Shown here one piece after another: positions 9,302 to 18,559 of a stretch of DNA of 64,000 bases. Each line of letters opens with the position of its first letter. Positions within the stretch are counted from its first letter, which is position 1. The position numbers were made by a program, and so were the translations under genes. This DNA comes from Blattamonas nauphoetae (taxonomy: Eukaryota > Preaxostyla > Oxymonadida), in contig JARBJD010000181.1 of the NCBI GenBank assembly GCA_033064195.1, forward strand, positions 1 through 64,000. The letters are read 5' to 3'. The notes below the pieces were generated by a model that ran no database searches, was not told where the DNA came from, and saw only the letters and a list, made by a program, of their open reading frames with translations.

Positions 9302-9792
9302 CTTCTTTTAATTAAGGTAATCGTTCTTCAGTTTTTCTGTTCCCTTTTTTAACCATTCACTGATGGAGACGCTTCCTTTTCTGTTCTTCTTTTTTTGAAA
9401 CCAGTATCTCAAATCAGAAATGCGAAACGATGAATTTGGTATCGCGATTCTCTATTTTTTCAAAAATAACCTCACTTTTTGCATTCATAGAAGAATTGTC
9501 ACATGTGCACAAACATATCAAGTTTTGTCTTGTTAGCTGTTCTGATTGAGTGTATCGTCGTTCTCTCCAGTACTATTTAAATGTGTGTTATTCATTTTCA
9601 TATTTTCTGTCTCTTGTTTTTCATCAGGAACGTTCAGATCAAACCAAATATCCAGCTCTTCATTCTGTGCTTGTATGGAAGACGTCCTCTCATTCAACAT
9701 TCTCGATTCTGAACATTTTTTCATTCTTTCTATTCCTCTCATTCTCTCTTTACACGATCATCACTTTATTCCAGGTTTTTCAGTTGTTCTTA
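9302..9792. other. Intergenic, pyrimidine-rich
   Basis: About 490 bases of T/C-rich sequence up to the transposon's left TA. Open frames here are Phe/Ser-rich translations of low-complexity DNA in more than one frame and show no domain, so I call no gene. Confidence 0.5.
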
Positions 9793-9823
9793 CAGTCGTT
9801 GGACAATTTTGGGAAATTGGAAA
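9793..9823 (+). repeat. Left terminal inverted repeat of pogo element
   Basis: 31 bases starting CAGTCGTTGG directly after TA at 9791-9792; pairs with 11393-11423. Confidence 0.88.
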
Positions 9824-9878
9824 ATCCGGTGCCTGACATGTTTTGACTACAGTTCTCCTACAGTTCACCTAGTTTGAG

Positions 9879-11249
9879 ATGTGGACTGAGATACCTTCTG
9901 AGCATGCACGTGCAGTCCGCGAATCGTTGTCGCAACTGAAATGGCCGGAGTTTGATTTGGACGAGATTGTGTCGATGATTCTGAGTTGGGAGAACGAGTC
10001 TCAAATTGAACAAGTGCGGAGACTCCAGGCTTTCACGGCCAAACACGCGCTTCCAACAATCCCTCCAACCACAATCTGCCACATTCTAGGTTGCAGCGAA
10101 TCAACTGTCAGCAAGGCCAAGCATGGAACCTACTATCACAAAATCGAAGAAAAGATAAACACTGTTCTGTCGAGAGAGGATGAAGAGCTCCTCCTTAAAA
10201 CGATCGAAGCAGACAGTCTGAAAGGGAATATGTGGATTCCAAGCGAGATCTATCAATTCGGGAAGACTCATTCTACGAAAGACAACATTAGTAAGTCATG
10301 GGCATACTGGTTTGTTTATTGGCACAAGTCAAGAATCTGTTTCCTGTCCGCACAGCCAATGTCCAACACGCGAATGAGCCTCACCACTGGACAAATCAAA
10401 GCCTTTTTCACGACAATGGCTCAAGTTCTCCAAAACATCCATCCTCTTCTCTTCATAAACGCTGACGAGATGGGCTACCAGCAGAAACAAGACGCATTCA
10501 GACATTCTCTGATTGGATCAGTAAAGCTAAAGGACAGACCACTTCATTATCCAGTTGATCCTTCTGAAAGGCGATTCAGTGTGATGGGCAGTATCTCGTT
10601 GTTTGGGAAGTCACTGCCACTGTATGTCTCGCTGAAGAGTGAAGAAGATACAAGCATACTAGACCAATATGAATTTGATCTCGATCGTACAATCTTGTTT
10701 GATGACTCGAAGAAAGGCGGATTCAACAGCGACGTATTCTGTCGTTGGGCTGACCGAGTCCTCATCCCCTACGTTCAAGAGCAGCGACGGATCCTCAGGA
10801 ATCCACACGCCCCAGCAATGCTGTTAGTCGACAACGCGAGCTTTCATCTCGGTGAGTCAGCGAGGAGTGCAATCGAACCTCACAACATCATCCTCCAGGG
10901 CCTTCCTCCCAGTGCGACTCACTATCTGCAGCCGTTGGACTGTCTCACCTTCGGATTGTTGAAGAGGGCGATGTCTATATCCCATATGTCGAAAGGAGTG
11001 GACAATCTTGGCGAAACAATGGAATCGATGCACACAGCATACACTTCAGCAAGTTCACCAGACAATGTCAGAGCAGCTTTTCGTCTGGCAGGATACTGTG
11101 TGGACCATACAACTCTACCAAGTAAAAGCATAATCGATGAAAAGCATGTCAGAGATATTTTGAACCATGTGTCTGTTGATTCGGCGGAGACGACGGAGAA
11201 TATGTCCAATTTCACTCTCTCCACTCCAATCCCACATTCATCCCATTGA
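9879..11249 (+). CDS. Pogo-like DDE_1 transposase, 456 aa
   Basis: Cuts and pastes the surrounding element. The N-terminal third has a helix-turn-helix look (about residues 65-85, with the C-S-E-S-T-V-S-K recognition helix) as in CENP-B/pogo DNA-binding regions. The RNase H-fold core shows N-A-D-E-M (Asp 196), L-L-V-D-N-A-S-F-H (Asp 318) and L-Q-P-L-D (Asp 354). This is a DDD triad with 35 residues between the last two, and the P-P-S-A-T...L-Q-P-L-D block is typical of DDE_1. Length matches pogo/Tigger enzymes. The frame has no break. The start is the first ATG, 56 bases inside the left repeat. Confidence 0.9.
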   Translation: MWTEIPSEHARAVRESLSQLKWPEFDLDEIVSMILSWENESQIEQVRRLQAFTAKHALPTIPPTTICHILGCSESTVSKAKHGTYYHKIEEKINTVLSREDEELLLKTIEADSLKGNMWIPSEIYQFGKTHSTKDNISKSWAYWFVYWHKSRICFLSAQPMSNTRMSLTTGQIKAFFTTMAQVLQNIHPLLFINADEMGYQQKQDAFRHSLIGSVKLKDRPLHYPVDPSERRFSVMGSISLFGKSLPLYVSLKSEEDTSILDQYEFDLDRTILFDDSKKGGFNSDVFCRWADRVLIPYVQEQRRILRNPHAPAMLLVDNASFHLGESARSAIEPHNIILQGLPPSATHYLQPLDCLTFGLLKRAMSISHMSKGVDNLGETMESMHTAYTSASSPDNVRAAFRLAGYCVDHTTLPSKSIIDEKHVRDILNHVSVDSAETTENMSNFTLSTPIPHSSH

Positions 11250-11392
11250 TTCAGTCTCCACATCTCAGATTCTCCCAATCCAGACCTCTGTGTGTCTTCT
11301 TTCTCCACTTCAAATTTCACTTTCAGATTTTGTTTTGTTGATGCGAAGGTTGCGGTTTACGAATTCTGGGAGATTGGATTTTTCCGGCAAAA

Positions 11393-11423
11393 TTTCCAAT
11401 TTCCCAAAATTGTCCAACAACTG
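11393..11423 (-). repeat. Right terminal inverted repeat of pogo element
   Basis: Reverse complement of the left end with one mismatch (position 5, C to T); followed directly by TA at 11424-11425. Confidence 0.88.
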
Positions 11424-13069
11424 TAACGGTCATCGGATCTCTGCACAAGTATGTATTCTTCACCATTTCGAGTTCATTTTTATCTTGTTTCAGCTTTGTT
11501 TTCTCTAGTTTTGATCGAATTGTCACCTAATCTTTGCTCATTATTGTTTCATTTTTGACCTCACTTCCGTCTTCGTTTTCTCGTTGTTAATCGTTTTTAA
11601 CCACTTCATTTATTCTCAGTTCGTTCAAACTTTTTCTCAAATTCAACACACTAATTTCCGTTAAGTGAAGATTCCGGACTTTTACCGAGATCTCACTTTC
11701 AACGGCTCACTTCATATCTCGGTATTTTTCTGGAAAATCCAACATTTCACATACTTTTTCGAATCATTTTTGTTGTTTTTAAGACATAAAACCGAGAACA
11801 CAGACCTAATTTTCACTATTGGTGTCACATTTCACGTCATTTTCACGATCGTCAATTTCCCTCTCAGTTTCATACTTGCCCGTTTCGTTCATGCTTGCTT
11901 CGCTTTCTTTTACTCTGTTTTTGTGAAAAAAGTGATGAAAATTGCAACAAAATGATGTGCTAGTGAAGTGAGAACAGCCCACAAAATGGAAGTGATATGA
12001 GCAAAATGAAGAGGAATGATGAACTAATTCGAGGTGAAATGGGGAGCAAAAGTGATGAAATGAAAGGGACTACAATCGGTTTTGAAGTGACAAAAACGGT
12101 CAAAAGTTGAGAAGTGAAAACATGAAAAAGTGACTTTATGGGAGAACTATCCGACAAAATCTCCTCAAAATTTGAGCACACCTTACTCATACCGTGAGAA
12201 AGAAGGATTTGTAACGAAATTCAGATCAAAAAATCCATAGTGTCAAAATGTTGGTGCAAATGTGTCGTCACAAGTGTGATCGAAAAACCGACCCTCCAGA
12301 GCGAACTATAGGTGATGTACAACCAGAATTCTCAAAAAAGCGTCGCTTGAGTGCAATTGTGAAGTGGTTTGAAGGAAATCAATGAGAAATGAAAATTGAC
12401 AAAAAATTGTGAAAACGATCGTGTGTCGAGGATCGTCAAAACCGAATGACGCGAATACCTGCCCACTATCGTTTTGACACCTACGGAGACCATCAGAGGG
12501 CGAAAAGTGACGTGTAGGAGAAGAGCGAGACGTCACTTTCTCCTCCTTAAAAATTTTGTCATTTTCAAAATATGTTGTGGGGTCGGATCAAACTTTTTTT
12601 TCAAAAGTGCTTTTTTCCTAAAATTTCACCTATCAACATCAATTTCGTAATTTTAGAACGTGTTTGAACACAATTTGAGACATAAAGGTGTTCATAGTGG
12701 CGAAATCTGAACATCGACTTTTTCGTCACTTTTTGGACCTAAGTTCGGTACACAGTTCGACGAATTCCCAACCGATTTTGATCAGGATTGTCTTGATCGA
12801 TGACCTACAGTGTCCCCAAGATTTTAGAATTTTTTGCAGAATTTTTCGAAATGGTTCTCACATTGGATTCGACTGATTTGTGGTCAAAAAGGGAAAAACA
12901 CCAAAAAAGTGCCAACATTTTTTCGAATGTTGCCAAAATTTGCTTCAAAATTGACACTTTTCACGAGGTCAAAATATTGGACATATTTTTAGAATTTAGG
13001 CTAAATATTGATGTCATCAAAATGTCATAAATTCCTTTTAATACAAGATACGAAATTGGTCAATCGGAC
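11424..13069. other. Intergenic AT-rich region, no gene called
   Basis: 1.65 kb between the pogo element and the DIRS-type element. It is rich in short, repeated words such as GAAGTGA and GATGAAA on one strand and long T runs. Frames of 60-96 residues occur in several phases but have biased, low-complexity translations. A gag-like ORF for the following retroelement might be expected here but I see none. The left boundary of that retroelement was not found. Confidence 0.5.
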
Positions 13070-16000
13070 TTGACTTTTAGTTTTGATTTCAATGACAATT
13101 TCAGATTGGTTCTCCAGTCTTCTTCTATACTACTCACCTCATCCATTCTCAGCGTCATCCCGTCTAGAACATCTGTTCAGCCAAGAATTGAAGAAGGAGA
13201 TGCAGACAGCCGTTGTCAGGGAAGCCACCACCGGAGAAGTTCTGTGGTGGAACAAGACGTTTATGATACCGAAGAAGGACGGAACGTACCGCAAAATTCT
13301 CGATTGTTCACAACTAAACGAGGAAATCAAAGATCGGAGTTTTCGCTTCGAGGACTTCTCAACGCTGAGACAGATGATACAAGCAAACGACTTTGCCACT
13401 GTGATCGACATCAAACAAGCCTTTCATCACGTGGATATTCAGCCGGAATTTCAACGCTTCCTGGGTTTCAGATTTCAGAACAGGGATTATCTCTATCAGA
13501 CGATGCCTTTCGGAGTCAAGCATGCCCCGCGCGTGTTCACCAAAAACCTCCGTCCAGCAATAGTCCACATCCGTCAACAGTGGAACCTGCGCGTTTTGGC
13601 ATACATGGACGACATCATCCTTCTCCACCAGAACCCCACACACCTCAGTGCAGTCACGTTGGAAGTGTTGCAGTTCTTGAAGGACTTGGGTTGGTTGGTG
13701 GCAGAGGACAAGTTGATAATGAAACCAACCCAACAGCTAGACTACCTGGGATGGAGTCTCGACTTGAAGGAGAGCACCTTCAGAACACCACCAGCAAAAC
13801 AATCAGCGTATTTCAAAGCTACTTCAAAAACTGTGTCCCTGTCACTCAGACGGAAGAAGGTGACAAACAGATCGCTCGCCAAACTAATCGGGAAACTGAA
13901 TTCACTTCACCAGCAACACAATCAGGCATCTCTATATCTGGGGGCGTTGAACCGAATACTTCAGACAGGCCTGAGACTGACGGGATGGAACGGATCCTGT
14001 CGTCTGAACCCGTCAGTCCTGGGAGATCTTTCATTCTGGACCTCAGCACTCAAGAGGAACAATCCACAACAGATAGCGTTGCCAGCGCCTCAAGCTTGCC
14101 TGACAACAGACGCCTCAGGGAAGGGATGGGGAGCAGTACTCGAGTGGAAAGGTCACTCTGTCCCACTGTTCGGTCGATGGTCAACCAAGACTCTCCCACA
14201 CTCAATCAACGTGAAGGAGACAACGGCGGTGGAGCGAGCGGTCAAGATGTCAAGACACATCCTGAAGAGAGAGAACATATCCAATCTGAAAGTGGGAACA
14301 GACAATACAACAACAAAGTTCAACTTGCAGAAGTGGAAGGCAGGAAGGAACCTCCTCTCGCCGACAACAGCAGTTTGGTCGCGTTGCGCGAAGACAGGAA
14401 TATCGATAGTGGAGGTGGAACACGTAAAAGGAGTGAACAACGTCGTGGCAGACTCTCTCAGTCGCCTCCACCAGTTGGGAGAGTACCAGATCCTCCCAGC
14501 GATCTTCCATCAGCTAGTCTCCGAGCTGGAATGGAGACCAGAAGTGGACGCATTTGCGTCCCGAGAGACCCGCCTTCTCGAAGAGTACTGGTCGCTCAAC
14601 AGCGAGCCAGAAGCGACAGCGACAGACGCACTGGTTCAGGACTGGGAGGGAAAGAAACTGTGGATCCACCCTCCCATCCGACTCATCGGCAAGGTCCTCC
14701 GGAAGCTGCAACACTCATCATGCCAAGCGGTGCTCGTTGTTCCCAGTTGGGAAGGCCAGTCCTGGACACACCTGTTCCACCAGCTGTGCCCGACTCGCCG
14801 AACGCTCGGATCGTACGAGACGATAATGAGGATGACAAGTCAAAGCTTGTCTCGGGAAGACTCAGAGGAAGGAAGACAAAGACTCCCACCAGGACTGGTG
14901 GGAGTCGGTTTCCATCAGATCAGAACGAAGCTGGAGAACACTTCTTCAGTCAGCTCAGAGGTGTAGCCAAGATAGACGAGAAGGCAGCAGACAGATTCCT
15001 TCCACAATCTCGTGATGCGCGAAGAAAGTGGAGGAGAGCCTTCACACTTCTTGATGAGTTCGCCGATGAAAGAAAAATTGCGGACGAAGAACTAGTTCAC
15101 GGTGAAGGTGTCGAAGCCCACTTGTTGAACTTTACAAATTGGTTGTTCGACAAGTTCGGCGAGAAAAAGTCGACAATGGATATCGCAACTACTGTACGCT
15201 CCACACTGTGTCTCCTCAACCCAAAGACTATTCGCGAAGACTCTCCCACATGGAAGAAATGTCAGAAGGAAATCAACAAGAGGACCACAGCTCCACCGAA
15301 AAGGAAATATGATATCATGTGGAACATAGAGCTGCTATTCAAATGGGCTGGTGAGAGTAGATGGCATTCAGTGATCGACTTTACTAAACAACAACGAAGA
15401 ACGCTTGCATTGGTCATGGTCTTCACCTGTTTGAGACAGGCCGAACTTCAGAGACTCACGTGGGATGCGGTGACATGGAAACTGGATGTTGAGCCACCGA
15501 GAGCCGAGCTTCTCGTGTCTGTGAAACAGAACATTCTCAGCAAGGTTCACCGAACTGTGACTTCAATTAGTCAGACTTCGATCTCCCCGTTCCATGCCTT
15601 CAGAGATCATCAGAAACGGGTGCTCGCCCTCTTCAATGCGAAGCAGGAGGACCAGGCACTAACACTCCCACCTTCAATGCCAGTCTGGGTTGAGGCAACT
15701 ACCCTCCAAGGACTGTCAATTCAACGCATTCGTGAAGAAACGAAAACAATCTTACAGGAACTAGGACTCCCTTCGATCTATGGGGGTTACACGATCAAGC
15801 ATGCAATGATTTCGTATCTGAGATCTGTTCAGGAGATGGACTGGGCGGACATCAACGCTTTGGTTGGGTGGAATATCAATTCGACCGCCGCACAGACGTG
15901 GTACAATATCCGAGTCGCAGACAGAGCAGACATTCAGACTCGGATAGCGGACCAACTGAATCTGCCGAACCCGGACGACACGGTAGGACTTGGCACACAA

Positions 16001-16096
16001 AACAGGCAACCTCCAACTTGCGATCCTCATGCTGAGCGAGAGCCCTGTGTGGATAACAGGCTCATCGCTTCAGCTGGAGCCTGTATTACCACATAG
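13070..16096 (+). CDS. DIRS tyrosine recombinase frame
   Basis: A 1008-residue open frame, but only the last part (about residue 635 on, nt 14975-16096) looks like a real protein; the earlier part overlaps the RT frame and has a biased translation. The recombinase part shows the first catalytic Arg in T-C-L-R-Q-A-E-L, a K-H-A-M-I-S-Y-L helix corresponding to the HxxR box, and W-Y-N-I with the likely Tyr nucleophile after G-W. It would join circular cDNA to target DNA. True start unknown; DIRS elements often express this frame from an overlap with RT. Confidence 0.8.
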   Translation: MTFSFDFNDNFRLVLQSSSILLTSSILSVIPSRTSVQPRIEEGDADSRCQGSHHRRSSVVEQDVYDTEEGRNVPQNSRLFTTKRGNQRSEFSLRGLLNAETDDTSKRLCHCDRHQTSLSSRGYSAGISTLPGFQISEQGLSLSDDAFRSQACPARVHQKPPSSNSPHPSTVEPARFGIHGRHHPSPPEPHTPQCSHVGSVAVLEGLGLVGGRGQVDNETNPTARLPGMESRLEGEHLQNTTSKTISVFQSYFKNCVPVTQTEEGDKQIARQTNRETEFTSPATQSGISISGGVEPNTSDRPETDGMERILSSEPVSPGRSFILDLSTQEEQSTTDSVASASSLPDNRRLREGMGSSTRVERSLCPTVRSMVNQDSPTLNQREGDNGGGASGQDVKTHPEEREHIQSESGNRQYNNKVQLAEVEGRKEPPLADNSSLVALREDRNIDSGGGTRKRSEQRRGRLSQSPPPVGRVPDPPSDLPSASLRAGMETRSGRICVPRDPPSRRVLVAQQRARSDSDRRTGSGLGGKETVDPPSHPTHRQGPPEAATLIMPSGARCSQLGRPVLDTPVPPAVPDSPNARIVRDDNEDDKSKLVSGRLRGRKTKTPTRTGGSRFPSDQNEAGEHFFSQLRGVAKIDEKAADRFLPQSRDARRKWRRAFTLLDEFADERKIADEELVHGEGVEAHLLNFTNWLFDKFGEKKSTMDIATTVRSTLCLLNPKTIREDSPTWKKCQKEINKRTTAPPKRKYDIMWNIELLFKWAGESRWHSVIDFTKQQRRTLALVMVFTCLRQAELQRLTWDAVTWKLDVEPPRAELLVSVKQNILSKVHRTVTSISQTSISPFHAFRDHQKRVLALFNAKQEDQALTLPPSMPVWVEATTLQGLSIQRIREETKTILQELGLPSIYGGYTIKHAMISYLRSVQEMDWADINALVGWNINSTAAQTWYNIRVADRADIQTRIADQLNLPNPDDTVGLGTQNRQPPTCDPHAEREPCVDNRLIASAGACITT
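13083..14966 (+). CDS. DIRS reverse transcriptase / RNase H region
   Basis: 627 residues. RT motifs are clear: K-K-D-G-T-Y-R near 60, D-I-K-Q-A-F-H-H near 115, the polymerase box Y-M-D-D near 180, and L-G-W after it. RNase H follows, with T-D-A-S-G-K-G-W near 345, G-T-D-N-T-T near 405 and A-D-S-L-S-R-L near 460. Past RNase H comes the V-D-A-F-A-S-R...W-I-H-P-P block seen after RNase H in DIRS/Ngaro polyproteins. The enzyme copies the element's RNA. It overlaps the recombinase frame, as is usual in this order. Confidence 0.9.
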   Translation: MISMTISDWFSSLLLYYSPHPFSASSRLEHLFSQELKKEMQTAVVREATTGEVLWWNKTFMIPKKDGTYRKILDCSQLNEEIKDRSFRFEDFSTLRQMIQANDFATVIDIKQAFHHVDIQPEFQRFLGFRFQNRDYLYQTMPFGVKHAPRVFTKNLRPAIVHIRQQWNLRVLAYMDDIILLHQNPTHLSAVTLEVLQFLKDLGWLVAEDKLIMKPTQQLDYLGWSLDLKESTFRTPPAKQSAYFKATSKTVSLSLRRKKVTNRSLAKLIGKLNSLHQQHNQASLYLGALNRILQTGLRLTGWNGSCRLNPSVLGDLSFWTSALKRNNPQQIALPAPQACLTTDASGKGWGAVLEWKGHSVPLFGRWSTKTLPHSINVKETTAVERAVKMSRHILKRENISNLKVGTDNTTTKFNLQKWKAGRNLLSPTTAVWSRCAKTGISIVEVEHVKGVNNVVADSLSRLHQLGEYQILPAIFHQLVSELEWRPEVDAFASRETRLLEEYWSLNSEPEATATDALVQDWEGKKLWIHPPIRLIGKVLRKLQHSSCQAVLVVPSWEGQSWTHLFHQLCPTRRTLGSYETIMRMTSQSLSREDSEEGRQRLPPGLVGVGFHQIRTKLENTSSVSSEV

Positions 16097-16109
16097 TGCT
16101 CTCGCTCAG
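16031..16109. repeat. Imperfect inverted repeat, internal complementary region of DIRS
   Basis: 16031-16062 (GCTGAGCGAGAGC...) and 16078-16109 are imperfect reverse complements around a 15-base loop, with a third, direct copy at 16548-16578 ending the element. In DIRS elements such internal sequence complementary to the ends templates circularisation. Confidence 0.65.
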
Positions 16110-16573
16110 AGTAGCCATCAGTTACTCTGGCGTCGGTTCCTACCCAACCATTGCCACTCATCGTCTACTGTCTTATTTTCCTCACATCCCATCTTTCTCG
16201 TTTTCTTGAATCATCCAATCAGTTTCAGTCTTCATTTCTTCTGATTCCTTGAACTGTTCGCCTTCTTCTTAATTTCTCGCTCTAGCCAGGCAATGCCTCC
16301 TCCAGTCTGGTATCCTCGGATCCACTGGAGCTGCCTTGAACTTCCTCCGCGAGAGCACTCAGTGGTACCTCCTTCAAGTGAGAACATCCTTGCAGCAGAT
16401 ACTATCAGTGTTTAGCCTAGGAGTCAACGCTCTAACCAAATGAGACCATCTCCTGAACGAAGGAGACTCTCTTAACATAATTCGATTCATTCGTTTTCTT
16501 CCTTCTCGGTGTGTATCCACCGACCCCTTAATACATGTCACACTCATGCTGAGCGAGAGCACTGTGTGGTAAT

Positions 16574-16792
16574 ACAGGAGTGCTTCCGAAGATGGAAGGA
16601 GTGTGCGAAGAGCTGCAAGAATTGGTTCGTCAGTGTCTGACAATCAACGCATCGGACAGGCCAGACTTTGACAGTATTCTTTCGTCGCTGTCGTTGATTG
16701 GATGTGAGAACGCGATGGCTGGAGGACAAGTTGAGAACGCTCAGAAGAGGAACGAAGCCTCGATTCGCAAGCATCTTCTTGTTCTGAACTGA
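16574..16792 (+). pseudogene. Orphan 3' end of a beta-helix receptor pseudokinase gene
   Basis: The last 73 codons match the end of the minus-strand receptor gene ending at 21789 at roughly 90 per cent, with the same C-terminal K-H-L-L-V-x-N stop. The landmark V-C-x-E-L-Q-E-L-V-x-Q-C-L...S-D-R-P-D-F-D-S-I-L is kinase subdomain XI (Arg of the C-lobe). Compared with the partner it has an extra eight or nine residues (A-M-A-G-G-Q-V-E). Everything upstream is replaced by the DIRS element, so this is a truncated host gene copy. Confidence 0.85.
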
Positions 16793-18559
16793 TCAGGACA
16801 CTCGCAATCACACCCACGATCTCCCTCACCGCCACAATCACCAGATCACACCACCACACCACCGAAATGCATCACGTCACCGACTTCACTCCAGTTCTAG
16901 TGAACTTCACAGACACGACCATGACACATCCCCAACAACTATGTCAAAACCACAGTTTGATGAGCAGAACTGATCGGATTCGGCTGAGATGGATTCGCTA
17001 TGGATCTCTTCTCTTGGCGAATGAAAGTCAGAAGACGTCAGCTCTGTTTTCTATCCGCCTTTCTAAATGTATTCATCCCTGATTCTCGAATAGTTCCAAC
17101 ACCTTTTCATTCACTCACAACAGTTCTGGATCTTGATTTCTCTGGAGGGACCACGCCGCATTTAGGAGCGACAGTTGGACACGTCACTCCCCACATGGCG
17201 GGTTGTGATGTGCGAAGTGTGCTCCGTCTTGTTTTCACGTTGTGGCATGGCGACTCCCCTCTTCATTGGACTGATTGAGACATTCAGGGCTTCATCAGAC
17301 TTTCGTTGATTTGTTGTTGATTTGTTGTTGATTTGCGTGAGCACTCTTGATTGTTTTTGTCCGTTTTCTGGTTTTGAACTCTTCGACGCACAAACGACTC
17401 ACCACAAGCTGGGATTAGTTGATACACTTTGGAGTCATATCGTCACCTCACCATCATTTCATCATCTCGCCATTTCTTATATCACCCTCAATTTCGCACT
17501 TCATCACTCTCTATGCGGCTGTTATCGTTTGTTAACGATTCAAAACTCTGATTCAAGATGTGGGAGATTTTTGTTGGTGATTTGGGAGATTATCTGTGGA
17601 AATATCCACTCCCAGTAAAAACAATGGGTCTTGATCAACCACCTTCAAAAGTGGTGCGAAGCATCACCATTCTTTCGCCTCTTCATAATCACACTGATTG
17701 TCCATTTCCATCATCTCCCCATAACCTCAGGAACAATCATTCCCTGATAACGAAGAAACACCAGATTCTGAGTCGTGATCGGCCCTTTCTACAGATATCG
17801 TCAAGAAAACGGAGAGTTTTGTAGTCTCGAATTTGTTCTTCAAATCACTTCATGCATGTCTTACTCGACAATTTGTACAATATAACAAGGGTCATTCATT
17901 GTATGTGGAGATTTGGGAGAATAATTTTGAAATGACTCACCCGTCACCAAATCGCACAGACGCAGAAACTCTCCATAAAAATCAACTTTTTTCGTCTATC
18001 ATCCCGAAATACATCATTTGTGAAGTTTTTTCATTTTCAAAAAACATTAAAGTTGTCTCGATCAACACAGAAATCTCACATTTTTTCCATTTTTCTCTTT
18101 AATGGATGATTTATTTCCATTGTCTCACATAGAGACCTCTTTTTTTGTTGTTTTATATCCTTTCTCTGTCTTTGAATTTGTTTTGTAACAAAAAGTGTGC
18201 AAAAATGTGCTGATCTTAAAAAGGCTATTTCTAGCTCTATCAGGCTTGAAATCCAAAAATTCACCTTTCTTCTGTGTACTGAACAGCTAAATGGCAATTA
18301 GGCCAATTTTAGCTTTTTGTGACGGACCATACTGTGATGGCACAATTGAAAATTATTCTCCCATTTGATGGAGTGGACATCCTAAAGAAAAACTCTCATT
18401 TCCACTTCACCAAACATGAAAAATAGATATTTAGTTTTGTTCTTATGTTGAATTTTTTAAACATGATTAATTCGGTGAAATCCTCTGTAACATTCTCAAT
18501 ACTTCATTTGGATGAAGTGGAAATCATCAACGAAAATCTCCCATGTAGTGTCACCACTG
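16574..18559 (+). repeat. Left arm of large inverted duplication
   Basis: 1986 bp that reappear in reverse at 20021-21980. It holds the receptor gene tail and its 3' flank. By eye the outer 370 bases differ at about one base in ten, while the inner 1.6 kb is near-identical (a few single-base differences). Open frames inside it (for example 17322-17618) recur in the other arm only because the DNA does; I call no gene there. Confidence 0.93.

Larger units (their letters stand above)
9793..11423 (+). mobile_element. Pogo-type (Tc1/mariner superfamily) DNA transposon, looks whole
   Basis: A 1631-bp element with 31-bp terminal inverted repeats beginning CAGT-Y-GTTGGACAATTTTG (one mismatch in 31), flanked on both sides by TA (9791-9792 and 11424-11425), the target duplication of this superfamily. 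A single uninterrupted transposase fills most of the inside. Matching ends, TA duplication and an open gene together suggest recent, possibly still competent insertion. Confidence 0.88.
13070..16573 (+). mobile_element. DIRS-type tyrosine-recombinase retroelement
   Basis: Carries reverse transcriptase plus RNase H in one frame and a tyrosine recombinase in an overlapping frame, the layout of DIRS elements, which integrate by recombinase and not by a DDE integrase. Related short repeats lie at 16031-16062, inverted at 16078-16109, and again at 16548-16578, where the element meets receptor-gene sequence. The first two look like the internal complementary region, the third like the right end. 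The left end and any gag-like gene were not identified, so the copy may be incomplete; the two main coding regions are open. Treated as a fossil copy of fairly recent age. Confidence 0.8.

Noticed and set aside
9546-9846. Two overlapping frames of about 97 codons before the pogo transposase
   Set aside because: They cross the element's terminal repeat and are Phe/Ser-rich translations of T/C-rich DNA.
11665-13030. Frames of 60-96 codons in the gap before the DIRS element, considered as a gag gene
   Set aside because: No zinc knuckle, coiled coil or consistent frame; low complexity.
17322-17618. Open frame repeated exactly at 20963-21259 on the other strand
   Set aside because: It exists twice only because the DNA is an inverted duplication; composition is low-complexity and no domain or context supports a gene.
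18076-18297. 73-codon frame, also at 20283-20504
   Set aside because: Same reason; no start context and a biased translation.
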